A program made the translations under genes and the position numbers. This document shows, in pieces, positions 24,105-34,800 of a stretch of DNA of 39,036 nucleotides. The stretch's first letter is position 1; each line of letters starts with the position of its first letter. The stretch is taken from contig CAITNM010000004.1 in NCBI GenBank assembly GCA_903893805.1, positions 1-39,036 on the forward strand, written 5' to 3'. The notes beneath the pieces are model-generated. The model made no database searches, was not told the DNA's origin, and was given only the letters and a program-made list of their open reading frames with translations. The DNA is from an uncultured Alphaproteobacteria bacterium. GTDB lineage: Bacteria; Pseudomonadota; Alphaproteobacteria; Paracaedibacterales; CAITNM01.

Positions 24105-24635
24105 TTAAAATTTTTCTGATTCATAAAAAGAATCTAGATGAAAGACCAGCTTTTCAAGTTTCTGTTTTTGTTGAGCAGCTGTTCTCCAGTGCCTGATCGC
24201 TGATAATTTTTCTCGTTTTTCATCACTTTTAACAGCTTTCTTAATTGAATGCATTGCATTGTTAATAGCTTTTATTTGCTCTTTTGTGTCTTCAAAAGGC
24301 TTAAGCCACACAACACTTTCATATTTTTTCATTTGCTCATTAATAAAGCCAATTTCTGTTCCTAAAATTTCTATTTGTTGACGCACCCATCCTAAGGTTT
24401 TACAGGCCTCAGAAGGCAATTCGCATATTTTTTTATGTCGTAAAAGCTTCCATAACATAGGGTCACTTTTTAAGTTTACAAGCGTAATTTCATCGCGAAA
24501 TTCTTGATATTCTATCGATGATCTTCTAGGTATGGGAGAATTATCTTCTGGGAAAAGTTCGTAAGGCGCAGCTGAGTGCAGCTTAATTTGCGCAAGAATA
24601 ACCAGTAAAATTACAAAAGGCATAACGGCCTGCAT
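24105..24635 (-). CDS. Exported helical protein, 176 aa
   Basis: Residues 1-23 look like a signal peptide (MQAVMPFVILLVILAQIKLHSAA). The rest is mostly helical and charged; from about residue 85 on (QQIEILGTEIGFINEQMKKY, then AINNAMHSIKKAVKSDEKRE) coiled coils are likely. Two cysteines (KKICELPSEACKT) are nine residues apart and could form one disulfide. It is the first gene of the minus-strand group leading to the prepilin-like pair and is divergent from the MFS gene at 24784. No family recognised. Confidence 0.65.
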   Translation of the reverse strand: MQAVMPFVILLVILAQIKLHSAAPYELFPEDNSPIPRRSSIEYQEFRDEITLVNLKSDPMLWKLLRHKKICELPSEACKTLGWVRQQIEILGTEIGFINEQMKKYESVVWLKPFEDTKEQIKAINNAMHSIKKAVKSDEKREKLSAIRHWRTAAQQKQKLEKLVFHLDSFYESEKF

Positions 24636-24783
24636 TTTTTACACGTTTCATAGACAGTATATTCAATTTTTTCTTAATATTTGTTTAATTTAGGGGTTTT
24701 TTATTTTTTTCAAAATGACTTGCGCCTTTTTTGCATGCGTTACATACTACAAAAGTATAGCTAACCTTTTAAAGGGTATTTAA

Positions 24784-26055
24784 ATGAGCACACTTCCAAA
24801 ACCTCCCAAACATTTATTAGCTGCTCTTATGTGCGGCAATTTGCTTGAATATTTTGATTTCTTTATTTTTGCTCATTTTAGCTTCTTGTTAGCGCCAAAG
24901 TTCTATCCATCTATTAGCCCTGTGCACGATGCCATCATTGGCGGGCTCTTTTTTGCTATCGGCTTTTTAGCGCGGCCACTAGGCGGCTACATTTTCGGAT
25001 GCATGGCTGATCTTGGTGGACGTCGCAAAAGTCTTATGTTTTCAGTGCTTGGCATGGCAATTCCAACATTATGCATTGGACTTTTGCCTACCTACACCCA
25101 GGTTGGCATTGCGGCACCTATTGCCCTTATTGCTTGTCGTATTATTCAAGGCATGTGCATGGGTGGGGAATTTACTAATGGGGGTATTCTTCTTATTGAA
25201 AGCTACGGATGGAAACGTGCCGGAACAGTCGCAGGGCTTTATAATTCCTCAGCAGGTATGGGCAGTCTTTTAGCGATTGCTTGTGTGGCCATTGCTACTC
25301 GCCCTGGAATGCCTGAGTGGTCATGGAGAGCGCCATTTATATTGGCAGCAGCTCTTGGTGTTATTGCCTTTTATTTACGTACCTGTGTGACAGAGAGCCC
25401 TGTTTTTGAAAGCGAAAAAAGAATACGTTCAGCTGATGAATTTAAGCTTTTCAGTCCTCAGCATCGTCGTTTTGTCTATCGTGCCTTTTGTGTAGGAGCT
25501 GTCGCTGGCGTGTTTATCTGGATTCCTCTTAGCTACACCTCCTTTTACATGACGAAAGTTTTGAGCATCCCCTTACATACGGCTGCAAAAATGACTGTGC
25601 TTGCTGTTATTGGCCATAACATTTTTACTGCAATTTTCGGATGGTTAAGTGATAAAGTAGGGCTGCAACGCACCATGTTAGCTGCTTGCATAACGCAATT
25701 AATATGTATTTATCCTGCTTTCACTCTTTTGCACGAACAGCATTTTGCACTTTTTCAACTGATCATGATATTGCCTGCCGCTATGGCGTATTCAGTGGTG
25801 CACCCATTAAGTTCGCTTAATGTGCCTGTATTGATTAGGGGTAGAGTATCTGGCTTTTCATTTTCAGCAGGGCTTAGTATTTTTGCTGGGTTAACGCCCT
25901 TGATAACCAACACTCTTACTCAACTTATGGGTGGTAGTTCAACTGGCGTGATGATCTACGTCGCCACTACAGGGCTTTTGGGCGGAGCACTTCTTGTATG
26001 GCTTTTAAAAGAAGCCCCAGCTGTAAAAAAAAGTGAATTGCGTTTGGTGGCTTGA
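24784..26055 (+). CDS. MFS transporter of the metabolite:H+ symporter (ProP-like) family
   Basis: 423 residues with 12 hydrophobic segments. MHS-family signs: GNLLEYFDFFIFAHFS at the first helix, GFLARPLGG (60-68) and the loop GCMADLGGRRKS (72-83), then RIIQGMCMGGEFTNGG. Such proteins import osmolytes, dicarboxylates or amino acids with protons; expanded sets of ProP-like genes are common in Rickettsiales and Holosporales. The substrate is not evident. The ATG at 24784 follows AAAGG. A strong terminator follows. A broken second copy of its 3' end lies at 28266-28355. Confidence 0.9.
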   Translation: MSTLPKPPKHLLAALMCGNLLEYFDFFIFAHFSFLLAPKFYPSISPVHDAIIGGLFFAIGFLARPLGGYIFGCMADLGGRRKSLMFSVLGMAIPTLCIGLLPTYTQVGIAAPIALIACRIIQGMCMGGEFTNGGILLIESYGWKRAGTVAGLYNSSAGMGSLLAIACVAIATRPGMPEWSWRAPFILAAALGVIAFYLRTCVTESPVFESEKRIRSADEFKLFSPQHRRFVYRAFCVGAVAGVFIWIPLSYTSFYMTKVLSIPLHTAAKMTVLAVIGHNIFTAIFGWLSDKVGLQRTMLAACITQLICIYPAFTLLHEQHFALFQLIMILPAAMAYSVVHPLSSLNVPVLIRGRVSGFSFSAGLSIFAGLTPLITNTLTQLMGGSSTGVMIYVATTGLLGGALLVWLLKEAPAVKKSELRLVA

Positions 26056-26063
26056 TGGTTAAG

Positions 26064-26088
26064 GCCATAGAGTTGCTCTATGGCTTTT
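26064..26088 (+). terminator. Rho-independent terminator of the MFS gene
   Basis: GCCATAGAG and CTCTATGGC form a perfect 9-bp stem with a TTG loop, followed by TTTT, 9 bases after the stop codon. Confidence 0.85.
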
Positions 26089-26222
26089 GCTAATCAATCG
26101 CTATCTTTGCGATGTTCGCCGTTGATTCTATATACTCTTAAATGCACATAAATTTTAGTAGACTTTCATAACATTTCTGTTATTGTTCGTTGCGTATATT
26201 TGAATTTTTCAAGTAAGAAATA

Positions 26223-28283
26223 ATGAGCAAGTGTTTCCTAAAGTTTTTAATCCTATTCAATTTTGTTGCACTTCAGTGTGCTGAGCCTGTTATTCCGGCA
26301 ACAAACAGCCAAGTTCGTGCTTTTCGTTCAGCGTTTGCTGCAGAGATAACAGCACAAGCCTGCCAATTTGAAGCAATTGGTATTTTTGTTTTTATTAACA
26401 AGCTTGTTAGTGGCGAAATCGCAAATCAACATCAAACCATATTTGAAAACTTAGGGGTTAATCCTCTTCAAATAGCTGAAGCAGTTCGTCTTGGCTATGG
26501 GTTTGACCGTGGTGTATGTTCTGATCTTGAGGTTAGCCCCACAGAAATGGCTAGGTATAAAGCTGCTCTTACTGGAATTGGCAAACATGTTACTAGAGAC
26601 TCTCAGAAAGCTGAAATTAGGCACGTATTCACTAAAAATGCTACCCAATCAGCGATTGCAGCACATTTAAACCTTTCGAATGCCCTAATGTACAAGGTAG
26701 AAAGGCCATCTGATGCACATCATGAATATGTAAAGTTTATGTATGCAGAAGCTAGATATGCAGGTAATGCAGCTCTTGAAGAAAGCATGGACAGTAATCC
26801 ACAAGAAATTAACCAAAAGATACAAACAGGAAGGCATTTTTTTGAATCACTATTTTATACCTCAGTTCCAGATGATTGTCCTGAATGGCTATTAGAAAAA
26901 TTAGGAGAGTTTACTGAAGAAGAAAAAAACACCTTTGAGAACGGGTGTTTAATTAGACAAAAACAGAATATTGATGAAAGAATTTTAGGTGCTTTTGGTG
27001 TGCAGATACAGCGTGTCCGGCCATCAGAAGCACAAATAATGCAAATGATGCCAGCTCGTCAGCAGATATTTGAGGATAATATTAAACGGTTAGGGTATCA
27101 ACCTGTTTTGTGTAACTCTTCTTTTTCATTATTTTTAAGATTTTGTGCATGTGCTGATATTCCGGACCTATTCCAAAAAGCAGAATATTTCAGACGAGCA
27201 AGAATGTTTAGAAAAATGGGAAATAATATTCCTCTTGCTTCCCTATTGCTATTTTCCAGTGAATTTTTTGATCCATCATCATATCTTATGGAACAACTTC
27301 GGGATGTTATGCCTTATCATGAAATTCTGGAAGCTCTAAAAGAAAGAGCCGCACCAGTAACAGATGATCAATTGACTGAGCTTTTCTCTATTGCAGATGG
27401 GTGTAGCAAGACACTTTCTGAATTAATTAGTTTTTCACCAGAAAAAGTAAAAATTGCAAAATCACTTCATGAGAAAAACTTACTAACTTGGCAAGAGCGT
27501 TATGCTCTGAAAAAAAGGACATCACCCCTAACAAATGATCAATTGGATGAGCTTATCTCTATTGCTGGTGGAGATAGTGATTTACTTTCTGGTTTGATCA
27601 GACTTTCACCAGAAAAGGTAGAAATTGCGAGAACACTTAAAGGAAAAAACTTACTAACAGATGCCACGCTAAAAGGCCTAGAAAAAAGAAAAGCTCCATT
27701 AATAAAGCAGCAATTATATAAGCTTATCTCTATTGCCGACAGAAATCGTTATTTACTCGCTAGTTTGATCAGTCTTTCACCTAAAAAAATAAAACTTGCA
27801 AAATTACTTAAAGAAAAAAGCTTGCTAGGATGGTCGTCGCATGATCTACTCGAAGATTTAACAGATGAGCAATCTCAGCAAATGCTGAAGGCCTTAAAAA
27901 AAAGAGTCGATCCACTATCAGAAAATCAATTGTTTTCGCTTCTCCATCTTGCTGACAGGGATAGTAGTTTGCTCCCTGGTTTGATCAGCCTTTCGCCTGA
28001 AAAACTAGAAAATATAAAAACCCTTAGGTTAGGAGGCTCAATAACAGAGGCCATGCTAAATGCCCTAGAAGAAAGAGCCGTACCATTAACTAAGGATCAA
28101 TTGGATAACCTTATCTCTATTGCTGGCAGAGATACAGGTTTGCTCCCTGGTTTGATCAGCCTTTCGCCTGAAAAACTAGCTGAAAGATTAAAGAGCATGA
28201 AAACATTGAAGGAAAAATTTTTACCAGTTTTAGAAAATCATATGGTTCTAAAAGTAAGAACAGCTGCACTACAGGGCTACTAG
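26223..28283 (+). CDS. Exported protein with ~57-residue helical repeats, 686 aa
   Basis: Residues 1-20 are a signal peptide (MSKCFLKFLILFNFVALQCA). Residues about 31-120 are related to the N termini of the next two large proteins: FR-x-x-x-AAEI, then EL/EI, then GYGFDRGVCSDLEVSPTE versus GYRDGVTSGLKAS. From residue about 370 to 670 there are five repeats of 57 or so residues, starting at about 370, 428, 485, 557 and 615, with the pattern R-x-x-PLT-x-DQLD-x-LISIA-x-x-D-x-x-LL-x-GLISLSPEK. At DNA level the last two share a 30-base block. The final residues LQGY come from a fused remnant of an MFS gene. Unknown function; helical repeat proteins often bind other proteins. Confidence 0.8.
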   Translation: MSKCFLKFLILFNFVALQCAEPVIPATNSQVRAFRSAFAAEITAQACQFEAIGIFVFINKLVSGEIANQHQTIFENLGVNPLQIAEAVRLGYGFDRGVCSDLEVSPTEMARYKAALTGIGKHVTRDSQKAEIRHVFTKNATQSAIAAHLNLSNALMYKVERPSDAHHEYVKFMYAEARYAGNAALEESMDSNPQEINQKIQTGRHFFESLFYTSVPDDCPEWLLEKLGEFTEEEKNTFENGCLIRQKQNIDERILGAFGVQIQRVRPSEAQIMQMMPARQQIFEDNIKRLGYQPVLCNSSFSLFLRFCACADIPDLFQKAEYFRRARMFRKMGNNIPLASLLLFSSEFFDPSSYLMEQLRDVMPYHEILEALKERAAPVTDDQLTELFSIADGCSKTLSELISFSPEKVKIAKSLHEKNLLTWQERYALKKRTSPLTNDQLDELISIAGGDSDLLSGLIRLSPEKVEIARTLKGKNLLTDATLKGLEKRKAPLIKQQLYKLISIADRNRYLLASLISLSPKKIKLAKLLKEKSLLGWSSHDLLEDLTDEQSQQMLKALKKRVDPLSENQLFSLLHLADRDSSLLPGLISLSPEKLENIKTLRLGGSITEAMLNALEERAVPLTKDQLDNLISIAGRDTGLLPGLISLSPEKLAERLKSMKTLKEKFLPVLENHMVLKVRTAALQGY

Positions 28284-28355
28284 GCGGGGTGCTTTTGTAT
28301 GGCTTTTAAAAGAAGTCCCAGTTGTAAAAAAAGTGAATTACGTTTGGTAGCATAA
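28266..28355 (+). pseudogene. 3' remnant of an MFS transporter gene
   Basis: These 90 bases match the last 90 or so bases of the MFS gene (25970-26055): ACTACAGGGCT..., GTATGGCTTTTAAAAGAAG, then GTAAAAAAA-GTGAATT-CGTTTGGT. The frame is broken by two short losses. The stop of the preceding gene lies inside the remnant. It shows that an MFS paralog once ended here, before the 686-residue protein gene took its place, or that a piece was copied. Confidence 0.75.
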
Positions 28356-28372
28356 TGGTTTCGTCGCTCTGA

Positions 28373-28397
28373 GCCCTCAACTGAGGGAGTTGAGGGC
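28373..28397. repeat. Perfect 10-bp hairpin
   Basis: GCCCTCAACT (28373-28382) and AGTTGAGGGC (28388-28397) pair perfectly around a 5-base loop. There is no T run. It lies between the MFS remnant and the first large exported gene and may end transcription of the 686-residue protein gene or protect an RNA end. Confidence 0.6.
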
Positions 28398-28481
28398 AGT
28401 CGTATGAAATTCATTTATTAAGTATTTTTTAATGCAAAATATATAAGCTAAGTGTAGTTTTTCGATTTAAATATTTAATCA

Positions 28482-31400
28482 GTGAAAATAAGCACCGACC
28501 GCTATTTTAAGCTTATCCAAGCGCTGTTGGCCATTTTTATGGTAACCAATCTGTATGCCGACTACGTTGCCGGCCACGGTGAAGTGGCTGTGTTTCGCGC
28601 AAAAAAGCAAGCTGAAATTAATGCTAAGAAGGTTCAATTAAAAACCCAATTGAATGTCGTTGGCGCTCTAGGTGTTTTAGATGATGAGCTAACAGGTAAG
28701 CAACTTGATCCCGTTACTTTCTCCAGGCTTGTGCTGGGGATGATGATCGGGAATGGATACCGGGATGGCGTAACATCGGGACTTAAGGCTTCTCAACCAG
28801 AAAGAACAATTATTGAAAGAATTGTTAAGCGAGCAGCAGCCCATGCGCGCAACCTGAACTTTGTTAAAGATCAGGTATGTAAAACAAATACCACAGACGC
28901 AGCAGTAGAAACACACACCAAAATCTTAAATGGCTGGAAGGCAGTAATAGAAGCAGAACCTCATTTTGATTATGCTCCACGATCTGCCGAAACTTATAAG
29001 AATTTAGACCAAGTTATTAATGAAATATGCGCATCATTTAGTGGAACCCCATCACAGGCAATGATACAGTGCGCGCAGCTCTTAAGCAGAAATCCTGATC
29101 ACGAAGCTTCAGTAAAAAATTTTCTCTTGTGTTTTTTTGCACTCTCTCCTGAAGATAAAAAGGAAATCATTAGCATTTACAATGATGATATATCAGCAGC
29201 CGCCACATGGGGTGGAACTGATCAAGATACTCTTCTTATGGTAGCAAATGAATGTAATAACACATTTAAAGCTAAGCAATTTATTCAAGATAGAACACGA
29301 CAAAAGATTTTTGATCGCATTGTGCCACTGATTAATCTTATTCCTTCATACCCACAACTGAAAAATTTGAGTGAAGATACCGGCAGCTCACTGCAGCAAC
29401 GCAATGCAATTAGAGCTGTTCTAAATTATATTGCTTCTCTTAATGACCAAAAAGAAATGTGCTTAGATGCACTATTCTCTAGAAGGCTTAATAGTCTAAT
29501 TCCACCCGCTGAAAAATTAATAAAGCCTAATATTCAGGTATTAATTGATAAAATAGACATTCAGCCTGTTATTATAGATAAGATGGCAATAATGAAGGTC
29601 TTAGATTTGAATATTAGTGCTGTGATCAAAAATTGTATCCTAGCTATTGCTAATCTTTCTGATGTTGCCATGGATCTTCACTATAGAGCCTTAATTGAAA
29701 AAATAAGAAAAATGGCGCCAATATTTAATATTGCTCGCACTAGTAATGAGACAGAAAACGAGTTTAAAGAACGCAAAAAAAACATTTCAACTTTTTACAA
29801 CATTAAGCATAACAGCCTAATTAGTAGCTTAATTCAAAATAGAATTGCTGCCATCACCCCTCCAAAAGAATTATTAAATCCTGCGCCAGTGGTTGCTAAC
29901 CTGCTCGAAGCTATTGATGCTGCTACCACCTTAAGTAATGTAGGCATGTACGAGTCTAACGGAGATTCTTTTGCAAATCGTTTGATCAACTTTTTGATAG
30001 GTCATTGGGCTACTGACTATAAACCAGAAACTCTCAAGGTTACTCCAGCTGTTATGCAGCCATTCAAAAATGAACTTCAAGCTAGGTTTGGTAATATAGC
30101 TGGTGAATATGGAACCACAGCTACCGAGAAGAAAAAGAAAAAAACCATGCTTGTTGAAAAGATCATGCATGGATTTATAAAAAATCCACCGCAAACTGTC
30201 CAAGCTTTAATGCAGTGCGTACCAGCAGCAGGTGCGTTACAAGGGTTATTGGCAGCACCTGTCGGTGTTTACACCAACATGGAAAAAATTAAAGAACTGC
30301 CTTCAGTCGATTGGGATGGAGTTTTAGAAAAGCATGTTTTCAGAAAATATCCTGATCTGCGCAAAAATCCAGCAGAATCCGATGCAGATTATTGGGATCG
30401 CATCGGATATCATGTCATTGAAAATATATATAAAATAAAAATTAAACCTCATATCTATCCTGAGGGTCTATTAATAAACTTAAATAGAAATGTTGCACCT
30501 CAATTAGCTGCATTTTCAATAATGTTTTCTGATACACACGATGCTGTTTATGGGATTGTCATTGATGCATTTGAGGCATCTCCAGAAGCAATAGCTACTA
30601 ATGGTTGGCATCTTAAGCAAGAACACAAGGAAGGAATTCTGGATTTTGTAAATACTGGTGCTACACTGGTAAGAAAATTCCCTCAATTTAAAATAGACTT
30701 AAATAATAGTTACAAGCGTGTTAATGATTATATTATTAAAAGTTTGGTAGATCTTTTTGGGGTTAAAAAACGCGAACGTGTGAATAATATGCTTCGGCGT
30801 ATACCAAAAAATAGCTGGCAACCAGATAACTATGAAGACTATCCTATAGAATCAGGCCTTTCTTGGTCTTTCTATGGATCATCCGCAAGCTTTGATCAGC
30901 AAAGAATGGAATTATGTAAAAGGGTATTACTAATCTTTGCTTATTTTGATCGAACAGGTGCTAAATTTGATATTGATATGCCAGATATAGCAATGCTGGC
31001 AGGTCGGTTTACCCATTGTGCAGATGGTAAAAAAGACGGAATTAATACAGTTTCTGAACGTGCACTTTGTGCTTTAACAGGTGTTGAAGGAAATTTAGTT
31101 GATGCCGATTTTGATTCCCAATTAAAGCTGGTTATTTTTAATAGTCTTAAGCGTAATGCCGTTATGGAATTAGCTGACCATCCTGCCTATTCTGAAAATG
31201 TTAGTCTTAGCCTTGCTATAAAATATAGAAATCAAGCTTTTTGGAATATCCAAACACCAGCTGAAGGAGTCCAAGGCACCAAATACTCTAATTCTGACTA
31301 TGATTTAGGAGATGATAATGCTACCGATCTATTTATGCGGTATTTCTATCAGCATATTTATGTAGGGCCTCATGAATTAGTCAATAAAATCTATCGATAT

Positions 31401-31739
31401 TTATTATCTGTTACGCCAAAAGATCGAAAGAATTTTATCGGGCGGGTCAGTGAGATGCTAGCTCATCACCGTCCATTTAAAGATATGGCTGATGAAACCG
31501 TGGACTATACTGAGCTAGTGAAAGAACGTTACTGCGAAAGAATTCTACCAGCATCTGCAGACTATACTCTAAGCCGAAAAGGTATAGAAATGATTCTGTT
31601 TTATGCAGGGTATTTGGCATGGAATGGTCCTGCTCCTGCTCATCCCCTTATTGCTGATTGGAATGCAAGTCTTCTATGGTTGCACACAAACCATCAAGAA
31701 GAATATGAAGAAATATACGGAAAAAGAGTCGTTAGGTAG
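28482..31739 (+). CDS. Large exported helical protein A of a tandem pair, 1085 aa
   Basis: GTG start, residues 1-26 form a signal peptide (...ALLAIFMVTNLYA). The mature start AGHGEVAVFRAKKQAEINA and the next 40 residues are nearly the same in the following gene, including a 96-base stretch with no difference. Further conserved blocks: GYRDGVTSGLKAS, SQAMIQ, QRNAIRAVL, KEMCLDALFSR-x-LN, RFTHCADGKK and, near the end, YFYQHIYVGPHELVNKI and FYAGYLAWNG. The rest is mostly helix with many Lys, Asn and Ile. No known domain; the length and paralogy suggest secreted or surface proteins used towards a host (inference). No strong SD. Confidence 0.82.
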   Translation: MKISTDRYFKLIQALLAIFMVTNLYADYVAGHGEVAVFRAKKQAEINAKKVQLKTQLNVVGALGVLDDELTGKQLDPVTFSRLVLGMMIGNGYRDGVTSGLKASQPERTIIERIVKRAAAHARNLNFVKDQVCKTNTTDAAVETHTKILNGWKAVIEAEPHFDYAPRSAETYKNLDQVINEICASFSGTPSQAMIQCAQLLSRNPDHEASVKNFLLCFFALSPEDKKEIISIYNDDISAAATWGGTDQDTLLMVANECNNTFKAKQFIQDRTRQKIFDRIVPLINLIPSYPQLKNLSEDTGSSLQQRNAIRAVLNYIASLNDQKEMCLDALFSRRLNSLIPPAEKLIKPNIQVLIDKIDIQPVIIDKMAIMKVLDLNISAVIKNCILAIANLSDVAMDLHYRALIEKIRKMAPIFNIARTSNETENEFKERKKNISTFYNIKHNSLISSLIQNRIAAITPPKELLNPAPVVANLLEAIDAATTLSNVGMYESNGDSFANRLINFLIGHWATDYKPETLKVTPAVMQPFKNELQARFGNIAGEYGTTATEKKKKKTMLVEKIMHGFIKNPPQTVQALMQCVPAAGALQGLLAAPVGVYTNMEKIKELPSVDWDGVLEKHVFRKYPDLRKNPAESDADYWDRIGYHVIENIYKIKIKPHIYPEGLLINLNRNVAPQLAAFSIMFSDTHDAVYGIVIDAFEASPEAIATNGWHLKQEHKEGILDFVNTGATLVRKFPQFKIDLNNSYKRVNDYIIKSLVDLFGVKKRERVNNMLRRIPKNSWQPDNYEDYPIESGLSWSFYGSSASFDQQRMELCKRVLLIFAYFDRTGAKFDIDMPDIAMLAGRFTHCADGKKDGINTVSERALCALTGVEGNLVDADFDSQLKLVIFNSLKRNAVMELADHPAYSENVSLSLAIKYRNQAFWNIQTPAEGVQGTKYSNSDYDLGDDNATDLFMRYFYQHIYVGPHELVNKIYRYLLSVTPKDRKNFIGRVSEMLAHHRPFKDMADETVDYTELVKERYCERILPASADYTLSRKGIEMILFYAGYLAWNGPAPAHPLIADWNASLLWLHTNHQEEYEEIYGKRVVR

Positions 31740-31829
31740 AAGCTTGATCTCGAGGCCTAGTTCTATATTTTCTGTTATTAAATATATTTTAATAGTTTTA
31801 AATATATAATTGAAATTGTTACATGTTTA

Positions 31830-34800
31830 TTGGTTATTGTTTCGGTGTGTTTTTTTTATAAAAGCTTTATCCATGCATTATTTGCGATTTTTATGCTTAC
31901 TAATGCTTATGCTGATCAAGTTGCCGGTCACGGTGAAGTGGCTGTGTTCCGCGCAAAAAAGCAAGCTGAAATTAATGCTAAGAAGGTTCAATTAAAAACC
32001 CAATTGAATGTCGTTGGCGCTCTAGGTGTTTTAGATGATGAGCTACTAGCAAGGCAACTTGATGCTGTCACATTTTCCAAGCTTGTGCTGGGAATGATGA
32101 TGGGGAATGGATACCGGGATGGAGTAACATCCGGACTTAAAGCATCTGCAGCGGAACGATTAGTTATTGAAAGAATTGTTAAAAAAGCTGCTTCTCATAT
32201 GAATGGTCCCAACTTTGCGCAAAATCAAATATGGGCAGCCCAGGGAAATCCTGCCATGCAAATGCAGCATCTTAATGTTTTAAATAAGTGGATAACCGAA
32301 GCAGCGAAAGCAGCTCCACCTTGTTTTAATCACGACCCTCACGTAGCTGCACCTTATCAGCCTTTGGATCAGATTATTACAGCAATCTGTCAATCGTTTA
32401 ATGGCGGACCATCACAAGCAATGATACAGCACGCACAGCAGCTTAGCCAAGATTTAGGCCCAGATTATTCCTGGCCTATCAAACAATTTATTGTACGTTT
32501 TTCAACATTAACAGCGGCAGAGCAAGCTGAAATTGTTCTAGCTTATAATGCATATGTTATTACCTTGGGGGACGACCAAATTGCCTTATCTGTTTTAGCA
32601 AATGAGTGTGATACTCCGCATCATGCTAGAAATTTTATTCAAATAAAAATTGAAGAGCGTACAATGGGGCCATTCCGTGGTTTTATTGACGCTATTCCTG
32701 GTGGTCTAATTCAAAATTTATCTCCAGCTGGCAGCACACTAGCGCAGCGCAATGCAATAAGGACTGTCTTAGTCGCTATGGAGCCGCTTACTTCTGCACA
32801 AAAAGAAATGTGCTTAGAGGCGCTATTTTCTAGGAAACTAAATCAACTAATTCCTGTTGCTGCAAAAGCAGTACAAGAAAATATTCGGATTTTAATTGAA
32901 CAAATAGTTTTGAATCCTGCCATTGTGGGTAGAGTAGCAATTACGAAAGCTCTACAACCGGGAGCAATGGCAGCTGCACAAAATGTTCAACTCAAGACTT
33001 GCTTAGATGCAATTGCTCGGCTCCCTGATGTTGCCAGAGACATTCATTATAAAGCTTTGATTGAAAGAATTAGGCAGATGAGGCCCGCCATTAATCCTAA
33101 TCCAGGAGGGGCTACTAAAGAAGCACTTCAACAAGCATTCTTACAAACACACACACAATTATTAAATGAGTTGATTCGCAACCGGGTCGCAGCTATCACC
33201 CCTCCAAAGGAATTAATAAGTCCTGCTCCTCGAATGCCTGATCCAAATGGTGCAGTTGATGCCGCCGATCATCAAGCTGCTCCCTATAATCATGCGGTTA
33301 CTGCCCCCGATTATGCTGAAAATTTAGGGGCTATTTTTGATGTAAATGACGATATTAGAAACGCCCCCTTTAATTCCGGTCTGCCTCATCATGATAATCC
33401 AAATGGTCGTTTGCTCAAATCGGAATATGATTTTGAATCTCGTTTAATTCATTTCTTGATAAATCATTGGGCTGCTTATTATAAACCCGAAATACCTGAT
33501 GATATTAATACAGAACCGCTTAAGCAGGCTCTTCAAGCAAAATTTAACGCAATTAATATCACAGCTGGCATAAACATTGTTGAGAAAAAGCGCAGAAAAA
33601 TTGTACTTATTGAAAGCATACTATATCGACTTATTGCGTATGTGCAGCAACCATTACCAGATGGACTTCCACAGCCTCCAGGTTGGGAAAATGCTTTGAA
33701 TGATATGGGTATTCCCATGGCACAAATGAATTCTCCAGAAAATAGAGACCTGGTTAATGCCATAAGACAGCAAGTGGATGAAGCTAAACAGCAAAGACAA
33801 GCAATTCTAACCCCGCTGCTAATTAATCCGATGCTAGCTATAATAAATGCTGACCCAGTACCTGAAAATCACGTGTACACAAGCATGGCAGCAATTAAAG
33901 CGCTCCCTTCAATTAATTGGGATGAAGAGCTTAATACTCATGTTTATAGTAATCCTGTTTTGCGTCAACAACCAGGGGAAACTGATATTGTCTATTGGCG
34001 CCGAATAGGAAATTACCTCATAGGAATATATAACCGAAAAATTAAACCTCATTTATATCCTGATGGACTGCAAGCAACTCTAGATAGAAATGAAGCTCCT
34101 CAGCTAGTACCATTTGCAATGATGTTTTCAGATGCTGCAGATGCTTCAAATGCTATTAACTATCCTGCGGCAGACCATGGAGCACAAGCGCAACAGCAAG
34201 TTCTTGAATTTGATATAACGCCTAGAAATCTACAACTAAATGCGCCAGTGGGTATCAAGCAAAAGCTACATGATAGCTATAAGAAAACCCATGATTTTGC
34301 CATGAATAGTATACAAAAATTATTTTGCTTGCCCATTCTCGATGGTCTTCCTGATCCACTGCCATGGCCATTTTTTTCGCATCCAGAAGCAGACAGACTT
34401 CGTGAGAATATTGAAGAATTTACACAAGAAAGAAAAGAACTATGTAAAAAGCTTTTGCTTGCGCTTTCATATTTTGATCGAGCAGGGGATCACTTTGAAG
34501 ACGATATGCCAATGCTTGCGTCACTGATAGGTCGTTTTACACATTGTGCTGATGGTAAAAAGGGCGCCATTGAAAGTGTCGCCCGTTTAGCATTAAAAGG
34601 CTTGAGATCTGCAATAGTTGCAGTAGCTGCTGATGGAGGTGCTGCAGAGGAAGGTGAGGCAGGGCTTGAACTAGGAGAAGCAGACTTTGATACATTATTA
34701 AAACAAATTATCTTAGTTGATTTCAAAAACGATACAATTACAGCAGTAGCAGATCATAACCATCATGAAAGCGTTAGTATTATCACCAATATAAAATTTA

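Noticed and set aside
26223-26290. Lipoprotein signal in the 686-residue protein (Cys19)
   Set aside because: The residues before the cysteine (ALQ) do not fit the lipobox; a normal signal peptide cut after Ala20 fits better.
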